This document shows, in pieces, positions 26,374 to 35,262 of a stretch of DNA of 64,000 bases. Within the stretch, counting starts at the first letter, position 1. Each line of letters opens with the position of its first letter. The stretch is from Rhodococcus opacus (lineage in GTDB: Bacteria; Actinomycetota; Actinomycetes; Mycobacteriales; Mycobacteriaceae): the NCBI RefSeq assembly GCF_012396235.1, contig NZ_JAAXPA010000004.1, forward strand, positions 295,746-359,745. The letters are read 5' to 3'. A program made the position numbers and the translations under genes. Under the pieces are notes generated by a model, which saw only the letters and a list, made by a program, of their open reading frames with translations, had not been told where the DNA came from and searched no databases.

Positions 26374-27152
26374 CGGTCGAAGCCAATCCGGCGGAGTTCG
26401 CGGTGGAAGTTCGCGGAGTCCACAAGTCCTTCGGCGCACTCGACGTCCTGCAGGGTGTGGACCTGCTGGTCCGCAAGGGCGAGGTGACGGTGATCCTGGG
26501 GCCTTCGGGTTCCGGCAAGTCGACGCTGCTGCGCACACTCAACCACCTGGAGAAGGTCGACCGGGGCACCATCCGCATCGACGGCGACCTCATCGGCTAC
26601 CGGCGCAAGGGCAACAAACTCCACGAACTGCGTGAACGCGAGATCCTGAAGCAGCGTTCCCGGATCGGATTCGTGTTCCAGAACTTCACTCTGTTCCCCC
26701 ACCTCACGGTGCTGGAGAACGTGATCGAGGCGCCGGTGTCGGCGCAGGGCCGCGACCGCGCCGAGGTCGAGGCCGAGGCGATCGCGCTGCTGGAACGGGT
26801 CGGCGTGCGCGACAAGGCCCACGAGTACCCGCGACAACTGTCCGGCGGCCAGCAGCAGCGGGTCGCGATCGCCCGGGCCCTCGCACTGCGCCCGGCGGTG
26901 ATCCTGTTCGACGAACCCACGTCGGCCCTCGACCCCGAACTGGTCGGTGAGGTCCTCGCCGTGATCAAACAACTGGCACGGGACGGCGCGACCCTCGTGA
27001 TCGTCACCCACGAGGTGGGCTTCGCGCGGGAGGTCGCCGACACGGCGGTCTTCATGGACGCCGGCGTCGTCGTGGAACAGGGCCCGCCCTCGCAGGTCAT
27101 CGACAACCCGCAGCACGCCCGCACCACAGCATTCCTCTCCCGAGTTCTCTGA
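26370..27152 (+). CDS. ABC transporter ATPase, polar amino-acid type
   Basis: A 260-residue ATPase of the GlnQ/HisP group. Walker A is [12 protein letters not shown], the signature is [15 protein letters not shown], Walker B is [14 protein letters not shown], and the switch His is in [10 protein letters not shown]. The ATG overlaps the permease stop by four bases. A short perfect palindrome follows the stop. Confidence 0.95.
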   Translation: MTVEANPAEFAVEVRGVHKSFGALDVLQGVDLLVRKGEVTVILGPSGSGKSTLLRTLNHLEKVDRGTIRIDGDLIGYRRKGNKLHELREREILKQRSRIGFVFQNFTLFPHLTVLENVIEAPVSAQGRDRAEVEAEAIALLERVGVRDKAHEYPRQLSGGQQQRVAIARALALRPAVILFDEPTSALDPELVGEVLAVIKQLARDGATLVIVTHEVGFAREVADTAVFMDAGVVVEQGPPSQVIDNPQHARTTAFLSRVL

Positions 27153-27155
27153 TTC

Positions 27156-27173
27156 TCCACACCTCGGTGTGGA
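27156..27173 (+). other. Intercistronic palindrome before binding-protein gene
   Basis: TCCACACC and GGTGTGGA flank a two-base centre, forming a compact hairpin between the ATPase and binding-protein genes. Such hairpins often protect the binding-protein portion of an ABC operon message so that it is made in excess. No terminator U-run is present. Confidence 0.55.
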
Positions 27174-27189
27174 TCCCCGAAAGGCACAC

Positions 27190-28161
27190 ATGTCCACCGC
27201 ACGGTTCCGTACGAAGATTCTGGCCTCGGCCCTCACCACCGTCGCGCTGCTCGCCGCCGCGTGCGGGGGCGGCGACATCGAGGACGAGGGATCGGGGCCG
27301 ACCTCGGCCGCCGGATACAACCTCACCGCGGACCAGAATCGCATCACCACCGACGAGGTCGAGTCGATCGCCGCGAAGGTTCCCCAGCAGATCCGCGACC
27401 GCGGCACGCTCATCGTGACGGGCAGCGCCGGTTCCGCCCCGCCCCTGCGTTTCTACGCCGACGACGACAAGACGCTCATCGGCTCGGAGACCGACTTCGC
27501 GTACCTGATCGGCGACGTTCTCGGGTTGAAGGTCGACCTCCAGGCCGCGGACTGGGCACAGAACTTCGTTCGCATCGACTCGGGGGAGGCCGACGCGTTC
27601 ATCTCGAACGTCACCGTCACCGAGGAGCGTAAGGAGAAGTACGACTTCTCGACGTACCGCCTCGACACGGTCGCGTTCGAGACGAAGAAGGACAGCGGCA
27701 TCCAAATCAAGGAGCCCAAGGATGTCGCGGGCCTGAAGATCGCGGTCTCCTCCGGCACCAATCAGGAAGCGCTGCTGGTGAAGTGGAGTGAGCAGAACGT
27801 CGCGGCGGGGCTCGAACCCACCGACATCACCTATTACCAGAACGCCACCGACTACTACCTTCCCCTCGCGTCGGGCCGGATCGACGCCTACTTCGGGCCC
27901 AACCCGTCCTCGTCGTTCCACGTGGCGCAGGCGGGGGAGAGCGAGATCGCCGGAACGTTCTCGGGGGCCGGCGACGCCCTCCAGGGTGAGATCGCCGTGC
28001 TCACCAAGAAGGACAACGGACTGGTGACCGCCGTCAACGAGGCCATCAACCACATCATCGAGAACGGCACGTATGCACAGGTTCTCGACCGCTGGAACAT
28101 CGCGAGCGAGGCCGTCGGCACGTCGGTCGTCAACCCGCCCGGACTCCCGAAGACCAGCTGA
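27190..28161 (+). CDS. ABC transporter solute-binding lipoprotein, SBP_bac_3 type
   Basis: A 323-residue lipoprotein with lipobox LAAAC at about residues 20-24. The periplasmic-binding domain of polar amino-acid type is shown by RDRGTLIVTGSAGSAPPLRF, ETDFAYLIGDVLGLKVDLQ, and ISNVTVTEERKEKYDFSTYR. The ligand is unknown; operon context suggests cystine, an S-alkyl-cysteine or a similar thioether amino acid. The ATG at 27190 follows GAAAGG and gives a proper signal peptide, unlike the upstream GTG at 27169. Confidence 0.92.
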   Translation: MSTARFRTKILASALTTVALLAAACGGGDIEDEGSGPTSAAGYNLTADQNRITTDEVESIAAKVPQQIRDRGTLIVTGSAGSAPPLRFYADDDKTLIGSETDFAYLIGDVLGLKVDLQAADWAQNFVRIDSGEADAFISNVTVTEERKEKYDFSTYRLDTVAFETKKDSGIQIKEPKDVAGLKIAVSSGTNQEALLVKWSEQNVAAGLEPTDITYYQNATDYYLPLASGRIDAYFGPNPSSSFHVAQAGESEIAGTFSGAGDALQGEIAVLTKKDNGLVTAVNEAINHIIENGTYAQVLDRWNIASEAVGTSVVNPPGLPKTS

Positions 28162-28172
28162 CAGGAGGACCA

Positions 28173-28715
28173 GTGACCGAGAGGACCGAAGCCGTGCAGA
28201 CCGTGTTCGTCGACCAGGCCGATCCACTGGCCGCGCCGCTGCTCGAAGAACTGGCGATCGAGTACAGCACTCGGTACGGGCGCACCCGCGACGAGATTTA
28301 CGAAGATCTCAGCACGTACCCGGCGGAGGAGTTCGCCGCACCGGGTGGCGCGTTGCTCGTCGTGGTCGAGGACGGGACGTCCGTGGCGGGCGGGGCCTTC
28401 CGCCGCTACGACGACACGACTGCCGAGCTCAAACGGATCTGGACCTCGTCGGCGCACCGCCGCCGCGGCCTCGGACGAATCGTGCTGCGGGAGCTCGAGG
28501 CCGAGATCGTCCGGGCCGGTTATTCCCGCATCTTCCTCACCACGGGGCCGCGGCAGCCCGAGGCGGTGGCCCTGTATCTGGCCGCGGGGTACACGGCACT
28601 GTTCGACCGCACCCTCCCACCGCAGGACGTCGGAATCCACGGATTCGAGAAGATCCTGCACACCGCTACCGCTCTGCCTTCCGCCTGTGCCGCAAAGGAG
28701 TACGAGTCCGTATGA
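28173..28715 (+). CDS. GNAT-family N-acetyltransferase
   Basis: A 180-residue acetyltransferase. The acetyl-CoA site is in RRRGLGRIVLRELE with the Q/R-x-x-G-x-G/A pattern, followed by LTTGPRQPEAVALYLAAGYT. In Bacillus ytm and yxe operons a GNAT enzyme next to an amino-acid importer and luciferase-like monooxygenases N-acetylates S-modified cysteines before oxidative cleavage. The arrangement here is the same, so the same role is a reasonable inference. Its stop overlaps the next start (ATGA). Confidence 0.85.
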   Translation: MTERTEAVQTVFVDQADPLAAPLLEELAIEYSTRYGRTRDEIYEDLSTYPAEEFAAPGGALLVVVEDGTSVAGGAFRRYDDTTAELKRIWTSSAHRRRGLGRIVLRELEAEIVRAGYSRIFLTTGPRQPEAVALYLAAGYTALFDRTLPPQDVGIHGFEKILHTATALPSACAAKEYESV

Positions 28716-29773
28716 AGTTTCTGCTGATGAGCCTGATCACTCACCAACCGGATCCGGCGACCGGGGAGAAGATCGGCACTGCGGCCAGGCTGCAGGAGGT
28801 CGTGGAGTCCGCCGTCCTCGCCGAGCAACTGGGGTACGACGGGTTCGCGGTGGGTGAGCGCCACGAACATCCCTTCCTGTCCTCGTCCCCACCCGTGGTG
28901 CTCAGCGCCATCGCGGCGCGCACCAGCACGCTGCAGTTGTGGACGGCGGTCACCACGCTGAGCCTGCTCGACCCGGTCCGTGCATTCGAGGACTACTCGA
29001 CGCTGGACAACCTGTCGGGCGGCCGGCTGCAGCTCATCATCGGCAAGGGCAACGGCACCGCGCAGGCGGAGCTGTTCCACGTCGCCCCGGACGATCAGTG
29101 GGACCGCAACCGCGAGGGCTACGAACTGTTCCGGCAGTTGTGGGAGAGCGAGGACGTCACCTGGGAAGGCACGTTCCGGCCGTCTCTCGAGCACGCTGTC
29201 GCACTGCCGCGCCCGCTGCAGCGGCGGATCCGGATCTGGCACGGCAGCGCGACGAGCAAGGAATCGGTGGATCTCGCTGCCCGCTACGGTGATCCGATCT
29301 TCTCCGCGAACGTCACGTACCCCATCGACTCGTACGCCGAACTCGTCCGGCACTACCGCGAACGGTGGGCCCACTACGGTCACGATCCCGCCGACGCCCT
29401 CGTCGGCGCCGGAACTGCCGGGTTCTACGTGACGCCGAACTCGCAGGATGCGCTCGACGTGTGGCGGCCGATTCACGCCGCTCGCCTCGACTTCGCTCGC
29501 AGGGCAGGACTTCCGGTGGTGTTCGAGACCGTCGAGGACTTCGTCGAACGCAGCTCCGCACTGATCGGCAGCCCACAGCAGGTGATCGACAAGGTGCAGC
29601 GCTACCACGAGCAGTTCGGCCACGAGGTGATCCACCTGAGCGCCGACCGCGTCGGCAGCGACAAGCAGCACCGCGAAAGCCTGGAGCTGTTCCAGGCCGA
29701 CGTGGCGCCCGCGCTGCGCGAGACCATTCCGAGCCGACCCCTCACGGCCGGCACCGAGGAGGAAGACGCATGA
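28712..29773 (+). CDS. Luciferase-like monooxygenase (LLM) 1 of operon 1
   Basis: A 353-residue bacterial-luciferase-like flavin protein. The N-terminus MKFLLMSLITHQPDPATGEK and the substrate side FAVGERHEHPFLSSSP are typical of FMN-dependent members. LSGGRLQLIIGKGNGTAQAE is the flavin phosphate region. It resembles YtmO of Bacillus in operon position. Reduced FMN must come from a separate reductase, and none is encoded nearby. Substrate unknown, presumably an organosulfur compound. Confidence 0.86.
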   Translation: MKFLLMSLITHQPDPATGEKIGTAARLQEVVESAVLAEQLGYDGFAVGERHEHPFLSSSPPVVLSAIAARTSTLQLWTAVTTLSLLDPVRAFEDYSTLDNLSGGRLQLIIGKGNGTAQAELFHVAPDDQWDRNREGYELFRQLWESEDVTWEGTFRPSLEHAVALPRPLQRRIRIWHGSATSKESVDLAARYGDPIFSANVTYPIDSYAELVRHYRERWAHYGHDPADALVGAGTAGFYVTPNSQDALDVWRPIHAARLDFARRAGLPVVFETVEDFVERSSALIGSPQQVIDKVQRYHEQFGHEVIHLSADRVGSDKQHRESLELFQADVAPALRETIPSRPLTAGTEEEDA

Positions 29774-30828
29774 GACTGGTGCTGGGCATCGAACTCGACG
29801 GCGAGGGTGCGCATCCCGAAGCCTGGCGACGAGCCGCGCACACACCGGACCGGTTGCTGACCGGGCGAACGGTGGCGGACCGGGTCGCGGCCGCGGAGAA
29901 CGCCGGTTTCACGTTCGCGTCCTTCGACGATTCGCTCCTGCCTCCCGGCGCCGACGAGGGACCCGTGGGCCGGATCGACGCGGTGAACCGCGCAGCGTTC
30001 GTCGCGGCGACCACCAGCACGATCGGTCTCGTACCGGTCGTCGGCACCACATACGCCGAGCCGTTCCACACGTCCTCCCAGCTCGCGACGCTCGACTACG
30101 CGTCGCGCGGTCGCGGCGGCTGGATCGCAGCACGCGACACCGACCCGCGGGTCGCGAGCGCACTGGGCCGGCCCGAGGTCACCGCACCCGACGACCTCGC
30201 GCGGGAGGAACGGGACGCGATCACCGTGGTCCGGGACCTGTGGGATTCGTGGGAGGACGACGCGGTGATCCGCGACCACGCCACCGGGCGTTTCGTCGAC
30301 CGCGACCGATTGCACTACATCGACTTCCAGGGCGAGACCTACTCGGTGAAGGGTCCGGCCATCGTGCCACGACCGCCGCAGGGGCGCCTGGTGGTGTTCG
30401 GCTCCGAGGCGAACACCGATCCCTCCCTGGTCGACGTGGTGCTGGTGTCCGGACCGACACTCGAGGACACCACCGCGGCCGCCGGGCGCGCGAAGGCAGG
30501 CGGCGCACCGCTGGTGTTCGCCGAACTGGATGTGGCACTCGGCTCGTCCCCGTCTGCCCCGCCGAGCGGACGGCTGTCGTTCGCCGGCGATGCCACCGGG
30601 CTGCTGGAACTGCTGCGGGCCCTGGATGCGCACGTCGACGGTGTGCGCCTGCATCCCGCAGTCGTCGACGAGGATCTTCCGGTGCTCGCGCGGTCCGTGG
30701 TCCCGGCACTCCTGCGCGCCGGCATCGCCCACCGCCCCGTCCCCGGTTCGACCCTGCGCAGCACGCTGGGCCTCGACCGTCCCGTCACCCGATTCCAGGC
30801 CGAGCGCCTCGAAGACTCTTCTCGCTGA
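29770..30828 (+). CDS. LLM-class monooxygenase 2 of operon 1
   Basis: A 352-residue luciferase-like protein with start overlapping the previous stop. It is a paralogue of the gene at 37841 in operon 2, sharing [31 protein letters not shown] and PRPPQG. Those segments belong to the NtaA/DszA branch, although the protein is shorter than the usual 430-450 residues and lacks part of the C-terminal half. It may act as a partner subunit for the full-length enzyme next door. Activity is inferred from context only. Confidence 0.83.
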   Translation: MRLVLGIELDGEGAHPEAWRRAAHTPDRLLTGRTVADRVAAAENAGFTFASFDDSLLPPGADEGPVGRIDAVNRAAFVAATTSTIGLVPVVGTTYAEPFHTSSQLATLDYASRGRGGWIAARDTDPRVASALGRPEVTAPDDLAREERDAITVVRDLWDSWEDDAVIRDHATGRFVDRDRLHYIDFQGETYSVKGPAIVPRPPQGRLVVFGSEANTDPSLVDVVLVSGPTLEDTTAAAGRAKAGGAPLVFAELDVALGSSPSAPPSGRLSFAGDATGLLELLRALDAHVDGVRLHPAVVDEDLPVLARSVVPALLRAGIAHRPVPGSTLRSTLGLDRPVTRFQAERLEDSSR

Positions 30829-30843
30829 AAGGTTGTGGAGAAC

Positions 30844-32238
30844 ATGACCGACAACTCGTACGCCAGGCCCGGCGCCCAGGTGCACTTCGGTGTCTTCTTC
30901 CAGGGCGTCAATCACACGACGATCTGGTCGGATCCGTCGAGCGGATCGCAGATCGACTTCGAAACGTTCCGGCGGGTGGCACTGACCGCCGAGAGGGGCC
31001 TGTTCGACGCCTTCTTCCTCGGTGAGGGCCTGCGCCTGCGGGAACAGGAAGGCAAGATCCTCGATCTCGACATCGTGGGCAGGCCGGACGCGATCACCCA
31101 GCTCGCGGCGCTGGCCGGCATCACCCGGCACATCGGGTTGGTGGCCACCCAGAACACCACCTACAACGAGCCGGCCGACCTCGCCCGGCGGCTGTCCGGG
31201 CTGGACCTGCTGTCCGGTGGCCGTGCCGGCTGGAACGCCGTCACCACGGACAACGCCTGGACCGGTGAGAACTTCCGGCGCGGCGGCTTCCTCGATCACG
31301 CGGACAGATACGAGCGGGCCGGGCAGTTCCTCGACACCGCCCGGGTGATCTGGGATGCGTGGGCCGACGGCGCGGTCGCGACGAGCACCGACGCGCCGTC
31401 GTGGTCGACCCCGGACGGGGTGCGGGAGGTGTCCCGGCGGACGTCGCAGTTCGACGTCACGATCACTCCCACGCTGCCGCGCAGCGCCCAGGGGCATCCC
31501 GTCATCTTCCAGGCCGGCGACTCACCGGGGGGCCGGGACTTCGCGGCCGCGCACACCGACGTGATCTTCTCCCGGCACGGAACGCATTTCGACGAGGCGC
31601 TCACCTTCGCCGAGGACATCCGGGCGAGACTGCGTCGTGCAGGGCGCCCCGAGGACGACGTCAAGATTCTGCCGGGCACGCAGATCGTGCTCGCGGAGAA
31701 CGCGTCCGAGGTGGAGGAGAAGGTGCGCTGGGTTCTCGAGGGCCAGTACACCGGGCAGACGGCGTTGTCGCTGGTGGGTCAGGTGTGGGGCCGTGATCTG
31801 TCCGATCGCGACCCGGACGGTCCACTGCCCGAATTCGATCCGGTGCCCGCGCCGATCTCCGTCACCCGCGGGGCGGCGCGCGACGGAAAGGATCCGCTCG
31901 CCATCGCGCGGGAATGGCGAGCCTTGGCGGAGGCGCAGAACCTGTCGCTGCGTCAGGTCGCGATCGCGACCACCCAGCGCTCCGGTTTCGCGGGCACCCC
32001 TGGGCAGGTCGCCGACGAACTCACCCGGTGGGTTCGCAGCGGCGCGACGGACGGGTTCAACATCTCGCCCCACCTGGTGCCTACCGGACTCGACGAGATC
32101 GTCGACCTGCTGGTGCCCGAATTGCAGGAGCGAGGCTCGTACCGAACGGAATACGAAGGCTCCACTCTGCGCGAACATCTCGGTCTCCGGCCCGCTCTGT
32201 CGCGGCGGGAACTCCCGCCCCGGCAGGCAGTGGGGTAA
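30844..32238 (+). CDS. NtaA/SnaA/DszA-family FMN monooxygenase, operon 1
   Basis: A 464-residue FMNH2-dependent monooxygenase of the NtaA/SnaA/DszA family, members of which cleave C-S or C-N bonds. Typical features are GVNHTTIWSDPSSGSQIDF, FFLGEGLRLRE, GRAGWNAVTT and GENFRRGGFLDHADRYERA. I use ATG 30844; a GTG nine bases earlier is possible. In Bacillus, YxeK and YtnJ of the same family oxidise N-acetyl S-substituted cysteines. It is closely related to the gene at 38982 in operon 2. The stop is 49 bases before the second riboswitch. Confidence 0.9.
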   Translation: MTDNSYARPGAQVHFGVFFQGVNHTTIWSDPSSGSQIDFETFRRVALTAERGLFDAFFLGEGLRLREQEGKILDLDIVGRPDAITQLAALAGITRHIGLVATQNTTYNEPADLARRLSGLDLLSGGRAGWNAVTTDNAWTGENFRRGGFLDHADRYERAGQFLDTARVIWDAWADGAVATSTDAPSWSTPDGVREVSRRTSQFDVTITPTLPRSAQGHPVIFQAGDSPGGRDFAAAHTDVIFSRHGTHFDEALTFAEDIRARLRRAGRPEDDVKILPGTQIVLAENASEVEEKVRWVLEGQYTGQTALSLVGQVWGRDLSDRDPDGPLPEFDPVPAPISVTRGAARDGKDPLAIAREWRALAEAQNLSLRQVAIATTQRSGFAGTPGQVADELTRWVRSGATDGFNISPHLVPTGLDEIVDLLVPELQERGSYRTEYEGSTLREHLGLRPALSRRELPPRQAVG

Positions 32239-32287
32239 CGGGGTCCGTGTGGCGCGGCGACCGGCGATCTCTTACACTCGGTAACGA

Positions 32288-32375
32288 CCATCCAGAGCGA
32301 CCGAGAGACCTGGCTCGTTGACGTCGCAGCAACCCCCCGCCCTGCGGGTGCGGGTGCTACCGCCGGGATCGATGG
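32288..32375 (+). promoter_or_regulatory. S-box (SAM-I-type) riboswitch, copy 2
   Basis: An 88-base copy nearly identical in its core to 25073-25163: CCATC...GATGG for P1, GAGAGACCTGGCTCGTTGACG, GCAGCAACC and GGTGCTACCGCC, with only the P3-side hairpin loop differing (CCCGCCCTGCGGG). A TACACT at 32273-32278 is a likely -10 box, placing the transcript start next to P1. The P1 3' strand GATGG is continuous with the GGAGGA ribosome site of leader 2. Confidence 0.87.
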
Positions 32376-32382
32376 AGGAACG

Positions 32383-32466
32383 ATGTTGACCGAAGGTTTC
32401 GTGAGCGCCTGGGGGCGTCTCCACGTCGATCTCTGCCGACTGTCCACCTCGATCTGTCACAGCTGA
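32383..32466 (+). CDS. Sulfur-operon leader peptide (27 aa), copy 2
   Basis: A 27-codon ORF starting at ATG 32383, seven bases after GGAGGA. The peptide contains GRLHVDLCRLSTSICHS at its C-terminus, sharing H-[IV]-D-L-C-R and a C-H ending with leader 1 while the N-terminal part is unrelated. Conservation of the core against divergence elsewhere argues that it is translated and functional, probably as a Cys-sensing leader. Two stem-loops follow. Confidence 0.78.
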   Translation: MLTEGFVSAWGRLHVDLCRLSTSICHS

Positions 32467-32472
32467 CCTGAT

Positions 32473-32490
32473 ACCCCGATCCGTCGGGGT
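32473..32490 (+). terminator. Short stem-loop after leader 2
   Basis: ACCCCGA (32473-32479) pairs with TCGGGGT (32484-32490) around TCCG, starting seven bases after the leader stop. A ribosome paused at the leader's last codons would cover or free this stem. Confidence 0.5.
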
Positions 32491-32501
32491 TCCGGCTCTT
32501 C

Positions 32502-32528
32502 ACACCGCATCCGCGTCGGATCCGGTGT
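32502..32528 (+). terminator. Larger stem-loop after leader 2
   Basis: ACACCGCATCCG and CGGATCCGGTGT pair in 11 of 12 positions around a three-base loop (CGT). No U-run follows. With the previous hairpin it may form an attenuation switch ahead of the binding-protein gene at 32611. Confidence 0.55.
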
Positions 32529-32610
32529 CCCTCACGTTCCTGTGCGCGTGAGCGCTGCCGAATAGTCTCGGCAGCGCGCACCGCACTTCTTCGAGATCAC
32601 GGAGTTCTCG

Positions 32611-34245
32611 GTGCCATCAGTGCTTTTGTCCTCGCCCTACCGCATCGCAGCAGGTATCGGTGCCGCTGCCGTGCTGGCCACGGCGCTCACCGCCTGCGGT
32701 GGCGGTTCCAGCAGTTCCTCCGCAGATGCGGGCCCCGCACAGCCGGGCGGCACAGTCCGCTACGGCCTCTCCCAGGCACCCACGTGCGCCGACCCGGCGC
32801 AGTCGGGCACGAACCAGACGATCTACGTGGCTCGTCAGGTGGTGGACTCGCTCACCGACCAGGACCCGGCAACAGGTGAACTGAAGCCGTGGCTCGCCGA
32901 GAGCTGGGAAACCGACGCCGACGCGTCCTCCTTCACGTTCCACCTGAAGGAGGGGGTGACGTTCAGCGACGGAACACCTTTCACCGCGGATTCGGTGAAG
33001 AAGAATCTCGACGCCATCGTGAACACCCTCTCCGGCGCCAAGGCCCCGCTCGGTGCCAGCTACCTCGCCGGTTACACCGGTACCACTGTGATCGACCCGC
33101 TTACCGCGCAGGTCGACTTCGCCGCACCCAACGCGCAGTTCCTGCAGGCGTCGTCGACCCCGCAACTGGGCATCCTGTCCGATGCGTCCGTCGCGAGGTC
33201 CGCCGAAGAGCGGTGCACCGGCAACATCTCGGGCACCGGGCCGTTCACGTACGCCGACTACCAGCAGGACAAGTCGGTGACCCTCGCCAAGCGTGCCGGA
33301 TACAACTGGGGTTCGGACGTGTTCGGCCACGACGGCGAGGCCTACCTCGACACCATCGAGTTCAGTGTCGTGCCCGAATCCGGGGTCCGCACGGGCAGCC
33401 TGTCCTCGGGACAGCTGGACGCGATCAGCGACGCGTTGCCGCAGGACGCCCCGCAGATCGAAGGCGCGGGCGGGCAGGTGCTCACCACGTCGAACCCCGG
33501 GACCCCGTTCGGTTTCCAGCCCAACGTGACTCGCGGACCGCTCGTCGATCCGGTCGTGCGCAGCGCGCTGGTCCCGGCGATCAACCGGCAGGAACTGGTC
33601 GACACCGTGCTCGGGCCCAACTTCAAGCCCGCCACCAGCACGCTGGCCAGCCGCACCCCCGGCTACGTGTCGCTGCCGGACGTGACGTACGACCCGGAGA
33701 AGGCGAAGTCGATTCTGGATCAGGCGGGCTGGGTTCCCGGTGCCGACGGCATCCGGGAGAAGGGCGGTCAGAAGCTGAGCTTCCCCGTTCTGTTCAGCTC
33801 GGTGTTCGCCGGCAACCAGGCCATTCTCGAACTGGTGCAGCAGCAGCTCAAAGAGGTGGGAGTGGATCTGCAGCTGAATCTCGTGTCCACTCCTGAGGCC
33901 ACCGCCCGCCAGAATGCCAAGGACTTCGACGCCACTTACTACAACAGCACCCGCGCCGACGGTGACATCCTCCGCACCCAGTTCGGCCTCGAGGGCCGCA
34001 ACCTGAACAACCGCGGACCGATTCCCGCGCTCGACGACGTGCTCGCGAAGCAGCTCGCCACCACCGACACCACCGAGCGGAGCGCGCTCGTCGCCGACGC
34101 CCAGCAGCAGGTGCTCGACAACGGCCTGTGGATCCCCACGGTGGAGTTGTCGCAGGCGATCGGCGCCGGCCCGAACGTGCAGGACCTGAAGTTCGAGGCC
34201 TCGGCCCGGCTCCAGTTCTTCGACACCTGGATCAGCGGACGCTGA
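32611..34245 (+). CDS. ABC transporter solute-binding lipoprotein, SBP_bac_5 type
   Basis: A 544-residue peptide/nickel-type binding lipoprotein. The lipobox is LTAC at about residues 26-29, followed by a Gly/Ser linker. Family segments include GGTVRYGLSQAPTCADPAQS, LAESWETDADASSFTFHLKEGVTFSDGTPF and the C-terminal DGDILRTQFG. Ligands of this class range from peptides and glutathione to nickel; the sulfur-controlled context suggests a sulfur-bearing compound such as a Cys-containing peptide. The GTG start follows GGAGTTCTCG. Confidence 0.92.
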   Translation: MPSVLLSSPYRIAAGIGAAAVLATALTACGGGSSSSSADAGPAQPGGTVRYGLSQAPTCADPAQSGTNQTIYVARQVVDSLTDQDPATGELKPWLAESWETDADASSFTFHLKEGVTFSDGTPFTADSVKKNLDAIVNTLSGAKAPLGASYLAGYTGTTVIDPLTAQVDFAAPNAQFLQASSTPQLGILSDASVARSAEERCTGNISGTGPFTYADYQQDKSVTLAKRAGYNWGSDVFGHDGEAYLDTIEFSVVPESGVRTGSLSSGQLDAISDALPQDAPQIEGAGGQVLTTSNPGTPFGFQPNVTRGPLVDPVVRSALVPAINRQELVDTVLGPNFKPATSTLASRTPGYVSLPDVTYDPEKAKSILDQAGWVPGADGIREKGGQKLSFPVLFSSVFAGNQAILELVQQQLKEVGVDLQLNLVSTPEATARQNAKDFDATYYNSTRADGDILRTQFGLEGRNLNNRGPIPALDDVLAKQLATTDTTERSALVADAQQQVLDNGLWIPTVELSQAIGAGPNVQDLKFEASARLQFFDTWISGR

Positions 34246-34248
34246 GCC

Positions 34249-35262
34249 ATGATTCGCTACCTCGGACTACGTGTGCTGCAGGCGATCGCCGTCCTGTGGG
34301 CGACGTTCACCGTGTCGTTCGCCGTGCTGTTCCTGCTGCCGTCCGACCCGGTGAGCATCGCCGTCGACTCGGCGACCACCGGAACGACGGTCGACGCGGC
34401 CGCCGTCGCGGAGTTGCAGGCCCGGTACGGCCTCGACCAGCCGGTGTGGGTGCAGTACTGGAACTCCCTGAGCCACGCCGTCCGCGGTGACTTCGGGTAC
34501 TCGATCGCCACCGGGCAATCGGTGACCGAGGCCATCGGGAACGCGGTGCCCAGCACCCTCGCGCTGGCATCCGCGGCGCTGGTTCTCGCGGTCGTGTTCG
34601 GGGCAGCGGTCGCGTTCCTCGCCACCTACACGAGGGTCCATTGGGTGCGGAATCTGCTGTTCTCACTTCCTCCGCTCGGTGTCGCGGTACCGACATTCTG
34701 GGTGGGACTGATTCTGCTGCAGCTGTTCTCGTTCCGGCTGAAGGCCTTCCCGGCGTTCGGTGACCAGGGGATCGCGACGCTGGTGCTCCCCGCGGTGACG
34801 CTCGCGCTGCCGACCGGCGCCGTGATCGCGCAGGTGCTCGCGGCGAGTCTGCAGACCACGTGGCGGCAGCCGTTCATCGAAGCCGCGCGGGCGAAGGGCG
34901 CGTCCCGCTGGCAGATCCAGACCCGGCACGCGCTGCGCCTGTCGAGCATTCCCGCGTTCACCATCGCCGGTGTGCTCGTGGGTAATCTGCTGGCCGGATC
35001 GGTCGTCGTCGAGACGGTGTTCTCGCGCGCCGGAGTGGGGCGGCTCACCCAGACTTCCGTGATGGCGCAGGACATTCCAGTGGTCCAGGGAATCGTGGTG
35101 CTGAGCTCCGTCGTCTATGTACTCGTCAATCTCGCCGTCGATCTGCTCTACCCGCTGATCGATCCGAGGATCGTCGAGGGCAGACGCAGTTCTGACACCA
35201 GCGACGGCGTCGCTCATGTGCGCAGCGCCACCGCGGATGTGGAGGAGAAGGTTCATGTCTGA
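34249..35262 (+). CDS. ABC transporter permease, DppB type
   Basis: A 337-residue permease with the N-terminal membrane helix and six-helix core typical of DppB/OppB. It has RYLGLRVLQAIAVLWATFTV, DFGYSIATGQSV in the periplasmic loop and EAARAKGASRWQIQTRHALR as the EAA loop. It begins three bases after the binding-protein stop. Its last eight bases overlap the next gene. Confidence 0.93.
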   Translation: MIRYLGLRVLQAIAVLWATFTVSFAVLFLLPSDPVSIAVDSATTGTTVDAAAVAELQARYGLDQPVWVQYWNSLSHAVRGDFGYSIATGQSVTEAIGNAVPSTLALASAALVLAVVFGAAVAFLATYTRVHWVRNLLFSLPPLGVAVPTFWVGLILLQLFSFRLKAFPAFGDQGIATLVLPAVTLALPTGAVIAQVLAASLQTTWRQPFIEAARAKGASRWQIQTRHALRLSSIPAFTIAGVLVGNLLAGSVVVETVFSRAGVGRLTQTSVMAQDIPVVQGIVVLSSVVYVLVNLAVDLLYPLIDPRIVEGRRSSDTSDGVAHVRSATADVEEKVHV

